Assembly (NCBI GenBank): GCA_030613005.1
Contig: JAUWMV010000012.1
Coordinates: forward strand, 1-64,000
Direction: 5' to 3'
Source: a bacterium
GTDB taxonomy: Bacteria; UBP14; UBA6098; B30-G16
Length of the DNA: 64,000 bases
A model generated the notes under the pieces. That model saw nothing but the letters and a program-made list of their open reading frames with translations. It ran no database searches and was not told where the DNA came from. The position numbers and the translations under genes were made by a program. Shown piece by piece: positions 1 to 8,916 of this stretch. The number at the start of each line of letters is the position of its first letter. Position 1 is the stretch's first letter.

Positions 1-1
1 C

Positions 2-3000
2 GGAAGCCCGGTTATCGCTCCTTTTGGAATACAGTCCGATACAATTTGGGCTGGTGATAAGACATATACCGATGATACCGTTGTGGTGTTTGACAATTTG
101 AAGATTTACAGTGAATTAATTGTCGATCAGATTGAGGCTTCTGCTTTAGCAACGGAAATTAATATTAATGATAACGTTCATGTTCTTGGAGACTTAGAAG
201 TTGATGGTTCAATTATCGTTTCCCAACTTGATTACAGCTACCTCAGAGTTGATAGTATCGGTGGATGGACTAGAGATACGATAAAGGTGCAGGACGACTT
301 ATGGGTACTCGGCGAGCTTATAGCCGATTCTATCCAGGCAGTTGAAGACACAATATTCTTGGATGATGATCTCCATGTCGACGGTGGTGCATACTTCATG
401 GATAGCGTTTTCATGAATGCAAACTTGGTAGTAAATGGTGACCTGATTACAGATTTCAGCCTTGACGATGCATATAATGACGACGGCAGAGAAATCTTCG
501 CTGATGAGGGGCCAGTACGCATATTAGATGCAGACGATGCAGAAGGCGGATTGGATGTTTACGCAACATATGCAGCTCAAGATGCTATCGATGCAAAAAT
601 AACTGGAACTACAGTTGATGTTGATGGTGTAACACGTCTTGCAGTAGTTACAGCGACTTACTACGACACCTCAGCCGGAGATGGAAAGCACAATCTGGTT
701 AATTCAGAGCTTAGAGGTCACTTGGCAGGAATTAGTCCGCTTAATTCTTATGGTGATAATATCGCAGCCGGAGCTTCCGGAGTTTTACTCGATGGATCTG
801 GTGATCCTATAGTTGTAGGTGGATTGGGCGTTGAGTTGAACAATGGTAGTGGTATTGAATCGATGACTACTGGTGTCTATGGCTACAATTTATCTGGAGA
901 CTTAGCTGGTTACTTCTGGGGTAATGTGAGAATCGACGGTGATGTGAATATCACCGGCGATCTGGGAATTACTGGTGATGTGGAAATTGATGGCGACCTG
1001 GGTATCTGGGGTGGATATATCTATAATCCCGATAATAACAATGACACAGTTTATGTCCACGACTATCTATACGTTGAGGATGAGCTTGTTACTAATTATA
1101 TCGAACCTAAACATGGTTCTAGCACAGTATCCATTTTGGGCTATATGAATGTTTACGGTTTGTATGTCTCTAATGGTGCGTTCTTCGAGGATACCGTTTA
1201 CATGAATGACGATTTGACTGTTAATCATAACCTATATGTTAATGGTTCGATTTACAATAGTGATATTATACTCGACGAAGTATTCGCCGATACAATACGA
1301 AGCAAAGATGGTCTCGTCACTGATACCGTATGGACAATGGCAAACTTCTATGTCAATGGCGAGCTTATTGCCGATTCGATTCAAGCAATGGGTAATTACA
1401 TAAATATGGATGATTCCACAATTTTCCATGAAGCTGTTGGTATTGGTGACCTTTTGAAACTTGAGGCACCACTTCATGTAAAAACGGACGCGGACTACAA
1501 TGGGATATTCGTTGGTGATACACTTCACACAAAATATATTGGAAGTGCACCACATCCTATGGATAATTGCTTGATCGATGCTCAGAAGAATTTCGGAAGT
1601 AGACAAGCTAATTTACAGGGTATGTTTTCGGGAATTGTTGTTGAACCTGATGGAACTGATTGGGATTGGAATGCACGCGGTATTGTCAGTAATGTCTATG
1701 TAGGTGGTACCAACGATTTAATAGGGAGTGTTATGGCTGGTGACTTCCTATCATGGCATGAAGGTACTGGAGTTGTTGATGATTTATGGGGTAGTAGAAG
1801 CTATGCTATGAACGTCACCACAGGCACAATAACTAACGCAAAGGGAATTATTTCTAAAGTTTGTAACTATGATGTAGGTGACATCGATAATGCTTATGGA
1901 ATTAAAACAGGTGTTCAAAATTATTCAACAGGAACTATCACCAATGCATATGGTTTATATGTTGATGATATATCCGGTCAGGCTACCACTGATAACTTTG
2001 CCATTTACACAGAAGGTGGAGACTGGGGAATACATAATGGCGCAATATATGATCCTATCGATGACACCGTTTACGTGAACGACTATCTATATATAGAGCG
2101 CGAACTAGTTGTCGATACAATCGAAGCACCTTATGGTAAGGATACAGTCTGGTTCACAAATAACGTGAAGATCGACAAAGACCTTATTGTAACTGGTGAC
2201 TTGAATGTAACAGGTAACGTCATTTCTCCTTCGGATTCTCACGTGGTTTATGTAGCATATGGTGGCACAAGCACAGGTCCTGTGGTATTCGACCTTCTAA
2301 GCAATGCGGTTACTTATGTTACTAATCAGACTCCAGCAGAAGATAATAATTGGATGATCATTGTTCGACCTGGAGAATTCGATGAGGTTTCAAATCCTGA
2401 TATAGAAATACCGGGCTTTACAACGATTAGAGGATCTGGACTATTCCAGAGTCAAATTAAAAATGTAGGTGAATTAGAGTTAAGTGGTGAGCGAACTCTT
2501 GTTGAGGATCTGACTTTAACTGAAGTTGACAATGTATTGCTTAGTTCCACAGCTGATGTTCCTGAATTTAACAGTGTTATGTTCTGGAATACTATAGTAG
2601 AGGTAGAAATGGATGGTTCAGCTGTATCATTTATAAGATGCGCATTTGGTGTAGCAGCTGGTGATGTTGGTGTAACAATCGATCCAGCAATTACAGCATC
2701 TTCAGTATCATTCCATGAGTGTGCCTTCATACCTTCTGGAGTATCAGCAACTTCCAATGGTATTTATATTGATGAAGCAGGAATTGTTGGTATATCTAAT
2801 TGTGTATTCTTTGGTATGTCTACATGTATCTATGCTGAACTTACTATGCTGAACGTTGAAGACTGCAAGTTCCTGGGTTTCATTGACATTGGAATATTCG
2901 CTGATTACTTGACTGTATTTAAGATCGACGACTGTAGTTTCATAGGTGATGAGGATGGCGTAGCTATCGATATAGTAGATGCCTGGGGTGAAATAAACGG

Positions 3001-3676
3001 TTGCTCGTTCAAATTAGTTGAAATTGCTGTGTCTATTGATGAACTCAGTCATGTAGTCCTTGAAGGTAACACATTCGAAATTGTGGGCGCAGGTATCTTT
3101 ATTACAGGTACTTCAGTCGAAGCGGAAGTTATTATTAATGGTAATGTATTTTACGAAATGTATGCTGCAGTAGTTATGGATTATCCAGCAGATCTATTCT
3201 TATTCAATAATAACGACGTCACAGAAATAGAAGATTACGGAATCTGGTTCTGTTATGCACTTGCTTCAACACCTTCTGTAACAGAGTGGAGTATTGAAAA
3301 TAATAAGATCTATTCATATGATGATGGAATTCACTTTGAAGAAGATGACGCACTATGTCCAGCGGAAGTTATGATATTCGGAAACCATATTGAATCTGAG
3401 GATGGTGATGCAATTGATCTTATGATTGCTGGTTCTGGATTTGGTTCAGGTACATATGCTGCTATAATTAGTCACAACATTCTTAAATGGGGGGGTTCCT
3501 CCTTTGCAGTTATTAAGAATACCTCAGGTGCTGCAACTGCAGATGTATCAGTAATCCAGAATACCTTCATGAATACTGGTGCTGGATGGCCTGGTTCACC
3601 TATTGTCTCTTCTTCTGGAGTTGTAAATTACAACGTTAAGTATAATACAAATCTTGATGCTACTTATTCTGACTAA
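2..3676 (+). CDS. Giant repetitive secreted/surface protein, C-terminal part (5' end outside window)
   Basis: The frame is open from the left edge with no stop, so the true start lies upstream; an in-frame GTG at 83 is only an internal candidate. About 1225 residues are visible. The first two thirds are short imperfect repeats, with recurring phrases such as DDTVYV, GELIADSIQA and ITGDLGITGDVEIDG, which look like a beta-solenoid or fibre stalk. From about residue 780 the sequence changes to a right-handed parallel beta-helix (pectin-lyase fold) pattern, starting near VVYVAYGGTSTGP and continuing as ladders of GxxFxxxxxGI-type turns to the end. No PNPF sorting domain, S74 chaperone or cell-wall anchor is seen at the C-terminus. 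It is acidic and rich in Asp, Gly and Val. The likely role is a surface fibre, adhesin or layer protein, by inference. It is followed 62 bp later by another secreted protein, possibly co-transcribed. Confidence 0.75.
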   Translation, partial: GSPVIAPFGIQSDTIWAGDKTYTDDTVVVFDNLKIYSELIVDQIEASALATEININDNVHVLGDLEVDGSIIVSQLDYSYLRVDSIGGWTRDTIKVQDDLWVLGELIADSIQAVEDTIFLDDDLHVDGGAYFMDSVFMNANLVVNGDLITDFSLDDAYNDDGREIFADEGPVRILDADDAEGGLDVYATYAAQDAIDAKITGTTVDVDGVTRLAVVTATYYDTSAGDGKHNLVNSELRGHLAGISPLNSYGDNIAAGASGVLLDGSGDPIVVGGLGVELNNGSGIESMTTGVYGYNLSGDLAGYFWGNVRIDGDVNITGDLGITGDVEIDGDLGIWGGYIYNPDNNNDTVYVHDYLYVEDELVTNYIEPKHGSSTVSILGYMNVYGLYVSNGAFFEDTVYMNDDLTVNHNLYVNGSIYNSDIILDEVFADTIRSKDGLVTDTVWTMANFYVNGELIADSIQAMGNYINMDDSTIFHEAVGIGDLLKLEAPLHVKTDADYNGIFVGDTLHTKYIGSAPHPMDNCLIDAQKNFGSRQANLQGMFSGIVVEPDGTDWDWNARGIVSNVYVGGTNDLIGSVMAGDFLSWHEGTGVVDDLWGSRSYAMNVTTGTITNAKGIISKVCNYDVGDIDNAYGIKTGVQNYSTGTITNAYGLYVDDISGQATTDNFAIYTEGGDWGIHNGAIYDPIDDTVYVNDYLYIERELVVDTIEAPYGKDTVWFTNNVKIDKDLIVTGDLNVTGNVISPSDSHVVYVAYGGTSTGPVVFDLLSNAVTYVTNQTPAEDNNWMIIVRPGEFDEVSNPDIEIPGFTTIRGSGLFQSQIKNVGELELSGERTLVEDLTLTEVDNVLLSSTADVPEFNSVMFWNTIVEVEMDGSAVSFIRCAFGVAAGDVGVTIDPAITASSVSFHECAFIPSGVSATSNGIYIDEAGIVGISNCVFFGMSTCIYAELTMLNVEDCKFLGFIDIGIFADYLTVFKIDDCSFIGDEDGVAIDIVDAWGEINGCSFKLVEIAVSIDELSHVVLEGNTFEIVGAGIFITGTSVEAEVIINGNVFYEMYAAVVMDYPADLFLFNNNDVTEIEDYGIWFCYALASTPSVTEWSIENNKIYSYDDGIHFEEDDALCPAEVMIFGNHIESEDGDAIDLMIAGSGFGSGTYAAIISHNILKWGGSSFAVIKNTSGAATADVSVIQNTFMNTGAGWPGSPIVSSSGVVNYNVKYNTNLDATYSD

Positions 3677-3690
3677 TTAACACCGAGCTT

Positions 3691-3716
3691 GGGTGGGGGC
3701 ATCGATGCCTCCACCC
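3691..3716 (+). promoter_or_regulatory. GC-rich RNA hairpin between two secreted-protein genes
   Basis: The sequence is nearly a perfect palindrome around ATCGAT: GGGTGGGGGCATC pairs with GATGCCTCCACCC with one G-U pair. No T-run follows, and a strong ribosome-binding site (AAAGGAGG) for the next gene begins about 7 bp later. It could be a transcript-stabilising 3' end, an attenuator or a weak terminator. A pause-and-processing element between a very large and a smaller secreted protein is plausible but unproven. Confidence 0.6.
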
Positions 3717-3738
3717 TCACCTAAAAGGAGGTGGAAAG

Positions 3739-4857
3739 ATGCTTAAGAACTTATTTATCATAATGCTTACGCTCGGTGTGATAGGAACCCTTGCAGGACA
3801 ATCCATAGATTGGGATTCATTCACCTGTGGCGGTGTTGAGGATAATGATCCATTAAAAGATGGAGATGTTCTTTTAACCTCGGCACTGAACAGAGGTACA
3901 TCGAGCTTCGATAAATGGGAAGATACAGATGTTACTTTGTATTCCGGCTATAGATGGATTAACCTCGACCTTCGTGAACCTCAATCTTGGATCGAGGATA
4001 TGGATACTATCGTCGACGATCCGTTCTTCCTGGTTTCATGGGACGGCTTAGATACTTTCGACGGTGATATGAACTGGGGAATATACATCTATGACATAGA
4101 ATACTCGATAAACGATACATTGTCCTGGACAGATTGGCTAGATTCTACTGAATTAACGGAAGCATTCTTTGGACCATCCGATCCAGTCGATGTAGCAACT
4201 TACGAAGATGATACATTCTACTTCAGAGTTAAGGCTTATGACTATGCCACAAACGAAGGAGATTTTCTATTCTACGACAGTTGGGTCGTGTACGAGAAAG
4301 CTCCGTTGTCATTCAATATTGTTAGTGGTTCAAGCTGGAGTCTAACCGACACATTAATTATAGGTTGGCAAGCGCCTTTCGACGACGTTCATATTCCATT
4401 CATAGCCGATGCGGATACACTGGCATCTATGGATGCAGCTAATAAGATTGTATTAAGAAACGAAGGAACCGATGCTCTAAGGATTTATCTCGGCGCAGAG
4501 AGTTTTGCATGGGATACTAACTTCACGAGGAGAATATGGGAACTTGATACGAAAGGTGGAATCGATCTATTTGGTATAAGAGGAATTCTCGACGATGGTA
4601 CTTTGGTTCCCTCGCCAGACGATTTCGACGAAACTAAAACGAGTATTATAGACGCATTTGTTTCGGCGGAAGGAGACAAGTTCGGATTGAGCGAAGGCAT
4701 TCTGGAACCTAATGATACCAGTTCTGCTGCAGATTCTACTAAATTTAACGAGAATCTCTGGTTGCAAATGTATTTACCTATGTGGAGTATGAATTACGAT
4801 TACACATCGGACATAAGATTTCAGGTTAAGATTAAGACTGCTGTAATTGTTCCATAA
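3739..4857 (+). CDS. Secreted protein with an Fn3/Ig-like region, function unknown
   Basis: This 372-residue protein has an N-terminal signal peptide (hydrophobic residues about 5-20, ending near LAGQ). Residues about 85-190 have the rhythm of an Ig/Fn3-like domain that recurs in large secreted proteins: FLVSWDGLD, then a short edge strand, WTDWL, and FYFRVKAYDYATNEGD. The second half (190-372) shows no family I recognise. There is no PNPF sorting domain. The start has a strong ribosome-binding site (AAAGGAGGTGGAAAG). It follows the giant repetitive protein by 62 bp with a hairpin between, and a strong terminator lies 59 bp after its stop, so the two probably form a transcription unit. A partner or accessory role for the upstream surface protein is inference. 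Confidence 0.7.
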   Translation: MLKNLFIIMLTLGVIGTLAGQSIDWDSFTCGGVEDNDPLKDGDVLLTSALNRGTSSFDKWEDTDVTLYSGYRWINLDLREPQSWIEDMDTIVDDPFFLVSWDGLDTFDGDMNWGIYIYDIEYSINDTLSWTDWLDSTELTEAFFGPSDPVDVATYEDDTFYFRVKAYDYATNEGDFLFYDSWVVYEKAPLSFNIVSGSSWSLTDTLIIGWQAPFDDVHIPFIADADTLASMDAANKIVLRNEGTDALRIYLGAESFAWDTNFTRRIWELDTKGGIDLFGIRGILDDGTLVPSPDDFDETKTSIIDAFVSAEGDKFGLSEGILEPNDTSSAADSTKFNENLWLQMYLPMWSMNYDYTSDIRFQVKIKTAVIVP

Positions 4858-4915
4858 TAACTGTTATTATAGTAATAATGAATGGATGATGGAAATAGAA
4901 TATAATTTTAGCGAG

Positions 4916-4954
4916 GGGGTCTCCAAAGATTTCGATTGGAGACCCTTCGTTTTT
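4916..4954 (+). terminator. Rho-independent terminator after the secreted-protein pair
   Basis: The stem GGGTCTCCA (4917-4925) pairs with TGGAGACCC (4937-4945). The loop is about ten bases, and TTCGTTTTT follows. It closes the first transcription unit just before the roadblock gene. Confidence 0.85.
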
Positions 4955-4994
4955 AATAAAAGATAAAATGTAATCTAAAATAAATGGAGAAATA

Positions 4995-5600
4995 ATGGCA
5001 CTGGAGACTACAGGCGCAAAGATTTTAATGTTCGATGAAGCCCATTTAGAAGCTATTGGTTCTGTCTTAAGGAAGCTCCAGGCTATTATTAATGCTCGCG
5101 TGATTATTTTAAGCGATACAAATGGACAAGTAATAATTGGTGTGGGTAAAATGCGTCGTGCGGATGCTGTGATGTTCTCTTCTTTATCCGCTGGTAGCTT
5201 TATGGCTATGAAACAATTGGGAAAATTTCTCAAGGATTCCGATACAAATATGTTGGCTCGAGAGGGTGAATCAAACAGCGTTATTATTGCTGACATTATG
5301 ACCTTGGCTCTTCTCAATATCGTTACTCCAAGCGAGACACCTATAGGTACTGTTAGGCTATATGCTACTAAGGCTATAAACGAATTGAGAAGGATTCTCG
5401 AAAGCGGATTGAAAGAAGCTATGGAAGATAGAATGATAGAGGAGGCTAGGGAAAGAGCTGCAAAACAACAGATGGTTGAAGGAATCGCTACGGATAAATC
5501 GAAGATAGAGGCTTTGAAAGTATCTGAAACAGATGCTGCTGAGGCTGAAAGGGATCTTAAAAAACTTGAGGAAGAACTCAAAAAACTGTTTGGAATGTGA
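4995..5600 (+). CDS. Roadblock/LC7-domain protein with C-terminal coiled coil (MglB-like)
   Basis: The 201-residue protein has a roadblock/LC7 (longin-like) domain over residues about 12-110, with the pattern VLRKLQAIINARVIILSD, then GQVI, and a central helix around SAGSFMAMKQLG. Residues about 125-200 are a highly charged helix predicted to be coiled coil. Proteins of this family dimerise and act on Ras-like GTPases; MglB is the GTPase-activating partner of MglA in Myxococcus and Thermus. The start follows a good ribosome-binding site (GGAGAAATA). Its stop overlaps or abuts the MglA-like GTPase gene, the classical mglBA order, which supports a functional pair. The long coiled-coil tail may hold a scaffold or the HAMP receptor encoded downstream. 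Calling it MglB itself would go too far. Confidence 0.85.
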   Translation: MALETTGAKILMFDEAHLEAIGSVLRKLQAIINARVIILSDTNGQVIIGVGKMRRADAVMFSSLSAGSFMAMKQLGKFLKDSDTNMLAREGESNSVIIADIMTLALLNIVTPSETPIGTVRLYATKAINELRRILESGLKEAMEDRMIEEARERAAKQQMVEGIATDKSKIEALKVSETDAAEAERDLKKLEEELKKLFGM

Positions 5601-5602
5601 TA

Positions 5603-6208
5603 ATGATTCTAAATTGGCAAAAAAGAGAAATGCAATTCAAGATTGTTTATTATGGTCCTGGGCTATCGGGGAAAACAACAAACCTTGTCTGGCTTCACTC
5701 CAGGATGGTTAAAAAGAGCCAATTAGTGTCGATAAAAACTGAGGAGGAAAGGACTTTATTTTTTGATTTTATGGATTTTGAGATTAAAAAGCTAGCCGGT
5801 TTTTCAGTTAAATTCAATTTATACACTGTTCCCGGGCAGACCTTTTACGTGCAAAGCAGGAGAATTGTTCTTTCGGGTGCTGATGGTGTTGTTTATGTGG
5901 CAAATTCTTTGAAAAATAGAATGAGAGAGAACATACAATATCTTATGGAATGTATTATTACACTGAAAAAAAACGGTATTAATCCTTGTGGATTCCCATT
6001 TGTTTTACAGTATAACAAAAGGGATATGAAAAACGTTGTACCGGTTGAAATTTTAGAAAAATATCTTAACCCAAAAACTTTGCCTTCTTACACTTCTGTT
6101 GCATCTGAGGGGATTGGAGTTATTGAAACACTTCAGGGTGTTATCCGAGAAGTAGTAAATATTAATATGCCAAAATTCATATCGATGGCGTCCAGAAAGA
6201 GGACATGA
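5603..6208 (+). CDS. MglA-like small Ras-family GTPase
   Basis: The 201-residue protein is close to the usual MglA length (about 195). P-loop GPGLSGKT is at residues 18-25. The switch-II motif reads TVPGQ, with Thr where Ras has Asp; this is known in the MglA family. The guanine-specificity motif NKRD is in LQYNKRDM, and SVASEGIG fits the G5 loop. I chose the ATG at 5603 because a GTG at 5597 would overlap the preceding stop and leaves poor space for a ribosome-binding site. Translation is probably coupled to the roadblock gene. MglA proteins are polarity switches controlling type IV pili and gliding. Here the pilus ATPase gene pilB lies about 5 kb downstream, which agrees with that role without proving it. 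Confidence 0.88.
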   Translation: MILNWQKREMQFKIVYYGPGLSGKTTNLVWLHSRMVKKSQLVSIKTEEERTLFFDFMDFEIKKLAGFSVKFNLYTVPGQTFYVQSRRIVLSGADGVVYVANSLKNRMRENIQYLMECIITLKKNGINPCGFPFVLQYNKRDMKNVVPVEILEKYLNPKTLPSYTSVASEGIGVIETLQGVIREVVNINMPKFISMASRKRT

Positions 6209-6346
6209 TTTTTAAGACAAAATTTTATTTCTTGGGGGATAATTTAGTGTTATTTCAGCGTAAAACAGTAATATTTTGTAAGGGATTTTGAGTGTAATTA
6301 AGAAAATAATCAATAAAATAAACTCTAATATTGGGGGGGTGAAAAT

Positions 6347-7582
6347 ATGATTCTTCCCAAAGGTAAAGTAGTCTATGGTAATCTAAATACCCAATTCATC
6401 AAAATTAACGGCTTGCTGAAACAACTTGCACAGAATTCTTTCAGCGGATACGTCCATGCCAAATTTTGGGAATGGGAGGGTGCCTTAATGATTGACAATG
6501 GAAGGATTGTCAGTGGTATTTGGGAGCACGATAAAGAGCGATTAGTTGGGAAGGATGCGATTAATCTTATTAAATCTAAACTTGAGACAGAGGACGGTTC
6601 TATCGATGTTGTAGCAGTTTCTCCTGAAAAAATTGGATTATTGGCTTCAACAGCACAGGGAAAAACGCTTTTTAAGGGTCTTTCCACTGAATTCGTTTCA
6701 TTAAGAGGCCTTGTCAATAAGCTTATGTCGGATAGAAAAGATTGCGTTATACAAATGGCAGCGCCAACAGGATTAACCGGAGCTATTTTTATCAAAGATA
6801 GCCAGGTTATTGAGGCTATGTATATCGATGAGACAGGAAAACTGCTTTCAGGTACAGTAGATATAATTGGCAAGCTTTCGGAGATTTTTAAAATTACGGG
6901 TGGAGCTGTCTTGGATGTTATTGAAGCTGAAAAAACTAGGGGAATCTCTACTATAGGGCAACCAGAAGTGAAAGAGCGACCTATTATCCAACCAAAACCA
7001 ATTCAAGAACCTTCTCCTTCAATGCTTACACCAGCACCACCGACACCTAAAACAGAAACTGAAAAATTCGACACACATGAATTAGATGAATTTGAATCGA
7101 TTTCGGAAGATACTCTGGCTTCATTAGCTGAAATGTTTGGTGCAAAACCTGCAGTTTCAGAACCGACAATAAAGCCAGCTGAACCTTCGGTGGAAGAATT
7201 AGTTGTTAAACCGGAGAAAAAAACTATTATCCCGATGCCTGAACGGGATATTACACCCCCAGAGACACCGCAGGTTACACCGGAAATTTCGAAAGTATCC
7301 ACCCTAGAAATTATAAAAAAAGCTAATGAATTACTGGGTTCGTGGGCTGGAGAAGTGAAACCTGAGATATTAGATATGAGAATAGCTGAAACAGCTCTCG
7401 AGATTGCAGATAAGCACCCATACCTCGATCCTTTTGCTGATGAGGTGGCTTTCGAGAATGGCCAATTTGTATTGAAAAGAAAGGATCTAACAGCTGATGA
7501 AATAGCAGACGGAGTCGATGAATTATTAAGCAACGTTGCAGAAAAACTATCTTTGCTAAAAAATATTAATTTAAAGTTGTAA
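6347..7582 (+). CDS. DUF4388-like tandem-domain protein with proline-rich linker
   Basis: The 411-residue soluble protein has two consecutive copies of a roughly 100-residue domain, starting at about residue 9 (GNLNTQFIKINGLLKQLAQ) and about 107 (KGLSTEFVSLRGLVNKLMS). Each is followed by strands ending in a loop like ALMIDNGRIVSG or AIFIKDSQVIEA. This is the DUF4388/PatA N-terminal pattern found in signalling proteins. Residues about 205-330 are a Pro/Glu-rich disordered linker, and a helical domain fills 330-411. A GGGGGGGTGA ribosome-binding site precedes the ATG. It lies between the MglA-like GTPase and the HAMP receptor in the same direction, so it may be an adaptor between them; that is inference. 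The exact family should be confirmed by profile search. Confidence 0.65.
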   Translation: MILPKGKVVYGNLNTQFIKINGLLKQLAQNSFSGYVHAKFWEWEGALMIDNGRIVSGIWEHDKERLVGKDAINLIKSKLETEDGSIDVVAVSPEKIGLLASTAQGKTLFKGLSTEFVSLRGLVNKLMSDRKDCVIQMAAPTGLTGAIFIKDSQVIEAMYIDETGKLLSGTVDIIGKLSEIFKITGGAVLDVIEAEKTRGISTIGQPEVKERPIIQPKPIQEPSPSMLTPAPPTPKTETEKFDTHELDEFESISEDTLASLAEMFGAKPAVSEPTIKPAEPSVEELVVKPEKKTIIPMPERDITPPETPQVTPEISKVSTLEIIKKANELLGSWAGEVKPEILDMRIAETALEIADKHPYLDPFADEVAFENGQFVLKRKDLTADEIADGVDELLSNVAEKLSLLKNINLKL

Positions 7583-7614
7583 ATGTTGCATTTTTTATAA
7601 AATCGGAGGTTGAA

Positions 7615-8916
7615 ATGAAATTGTTACCAAAAGTATTGCTTGCTATATTAATTTCTGGAATAATTGCTGTAATGTTTGGATATTTTCTAACAGGAAAAAT
7701 TTTATCCACCAAACTTACCGATGTCTATAATAGTTTGCAAGTTAAATCTGCGAAGCAATTTAAAAATACACTCCAAGTCCATTATACAGACCTTGTTAAG
7801 AATGTTAAACCTTTCGCTCTCGAATTCGAAAAGTTTATTGGGCCTGTTGAGGTTGACGATTCCATAGAAATATCTATTGAGGATTTTGTATTTTCAGAAA
7901 CTTACGCCGTAGAGTGGGAGTCTGAGGAAGGAGAGAATGAATACTTATCTATAGTTGATGATACGGTTATTTCTGCTAAGTTTCTGGAGGAGATTGATGG
8001 TAGATGGAATTGGCTTATTAAGCATGGTGAGAATTTAATTGCTGGGTGGTCAATTTATTTATTCGATAATGGCGGCAATCTTGTTAAGGTGCAATCGTTG
8101 CGAAAATTTGGCATTGGGAAGAAGATTGAAAAGGAATACATTTGCAGAACAATTAAAGATGGCAGAGATGTTACTACAATAGCAGAAAATCCTCTTGGAA
8201 ATGACGCTGTTCAATTGGCTTTCAATTATATGATCCCTCTTCTGGATCAAGAAGATAAGATTATAGGTGCTTGTGAAATTTCAATAGCTTTCGATAAGGC
8301 TTTTAAAGCTTTAAAAAAGGCAATTACGGTATCGAGTAGCGTAAGTGGTGGATTTCCTTATATAACTGATAAAGACCATAATTTCCTTATTCATCCAAAT
8401 CCTGCTGTTCAGGGTAGGAATGCTCGAAAATACCTTTCCAGAATGTTAGCTATTACCGATCTACCAGAAGAAGTGGTTCAAAAGTCTCTAAATGAATTTG
8501 ATAAAGGTGCAAAGATTGGGAAAGGTCCCTATATGTACTATTGGTTTGCAGCCGGGGAAACTGAACCACAGCTTATGTATGCTTATGGCGAAAAATTTAC
8601 ACCGTTGAAATTGTCAGTCGTTTATACGTGGGCTCATGACGATATTAAGTATTTATTAACTGCACCTGTAAAGAAATTTGTTATACTTGTGATAATTTTA
8701 CCCATTCTAATCATCGCTCTAGTATTATCTTTTTTGATTGTTAAAGTTATCCAACAGGTCAGAGCGTTGGGTAATTCTGCTGACCAGATTTCATTAGGAC
8801 GAGTTGACGCAGAAATCGGTATTATGGGCAGCGACGAGATTGGCGACCTTTCCAAAGCTATGGAGAGAATGAGGCTTTCTGTGAAAACTGCAATCGAGAG
8901 ATTAAGACGTAGATAA
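7615..8916 (+). CDS. Cache-like sensor with HAMP domain and no output domain
   Basis: The 433-residue membrane protein has one transmembrane helix at about residues 5-27 and a second at about 354-378. The roughly 325-residue extracytoplasmic region between them looks like a double Cache sensor, with motifs such as AGWSIYLFDNGGNLVK and FPYITDKDHNFLIHPNP. A HAMP domain follows (about 379-430), including the typical GSDEIGDLSKAMERM. The protein then stops within a few residues, with no methyl-accepting, kinase or cyclase domain. A GGAGG site precedes the ATG. It is the last gene of the roadblock-GTPase-DUF4388 operon. The simplest inference is that it signals through these soluble partners. No frame break is visible that would make it a truncated chemoreceptor. 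Confidence 0.82.
   Translation: MKLLPKVLLAILISGIIAVMFGYFLTGKILSTKLTDVYNSLQVKSAKQFKNTLQVHYTDLVKNVKPFALEFEKFIGPVEVDDSIEISIEDFVFSETYAVEWESEEGENEYLSIVDDTVISAKFLEEIDGRWNWLIKHGENLIAGWSIYLFDNGGNLVKVQSLRKFGIGKKIEKEYICRTIKDGRDVTTIAENPLGNDAVQLAFNYMIPLLDQEDKIIGACEISIAFDKAFKALKKAITVSSSVSGGFPYITDKDHNFLIHPNPAVQGRNARKYLSRMLAITDLPEEVVQKSLNEFDKGAKIGKGPYMYYWFAAGETEPQLMYAYGEKFTPLKLSVVYTWAHDDIKYLLTAPVKKFVILVIILPILIIALVLSFLIVKVIQQVRALGNSADQISLGRVDAEIGIMGSDEIGDLSKAMERMRLSVKTAIERLRRR

Noticed and set aside
2-3676. Phage tail fibre with S74 chaperone domain
   Set aside because: Stalk-like repeats recall fibres, but no S74 domain is present at the C-terminus and no phage genes lie nearby.
4832-5581. Long antisense reading frame of 249 residues opposite the roadblock gene
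   Set aside because: Ser- and Leu-rich composition is that of a mirror of a real gene, and the sense strand encodes a recognised family with a ribosome-binding site.
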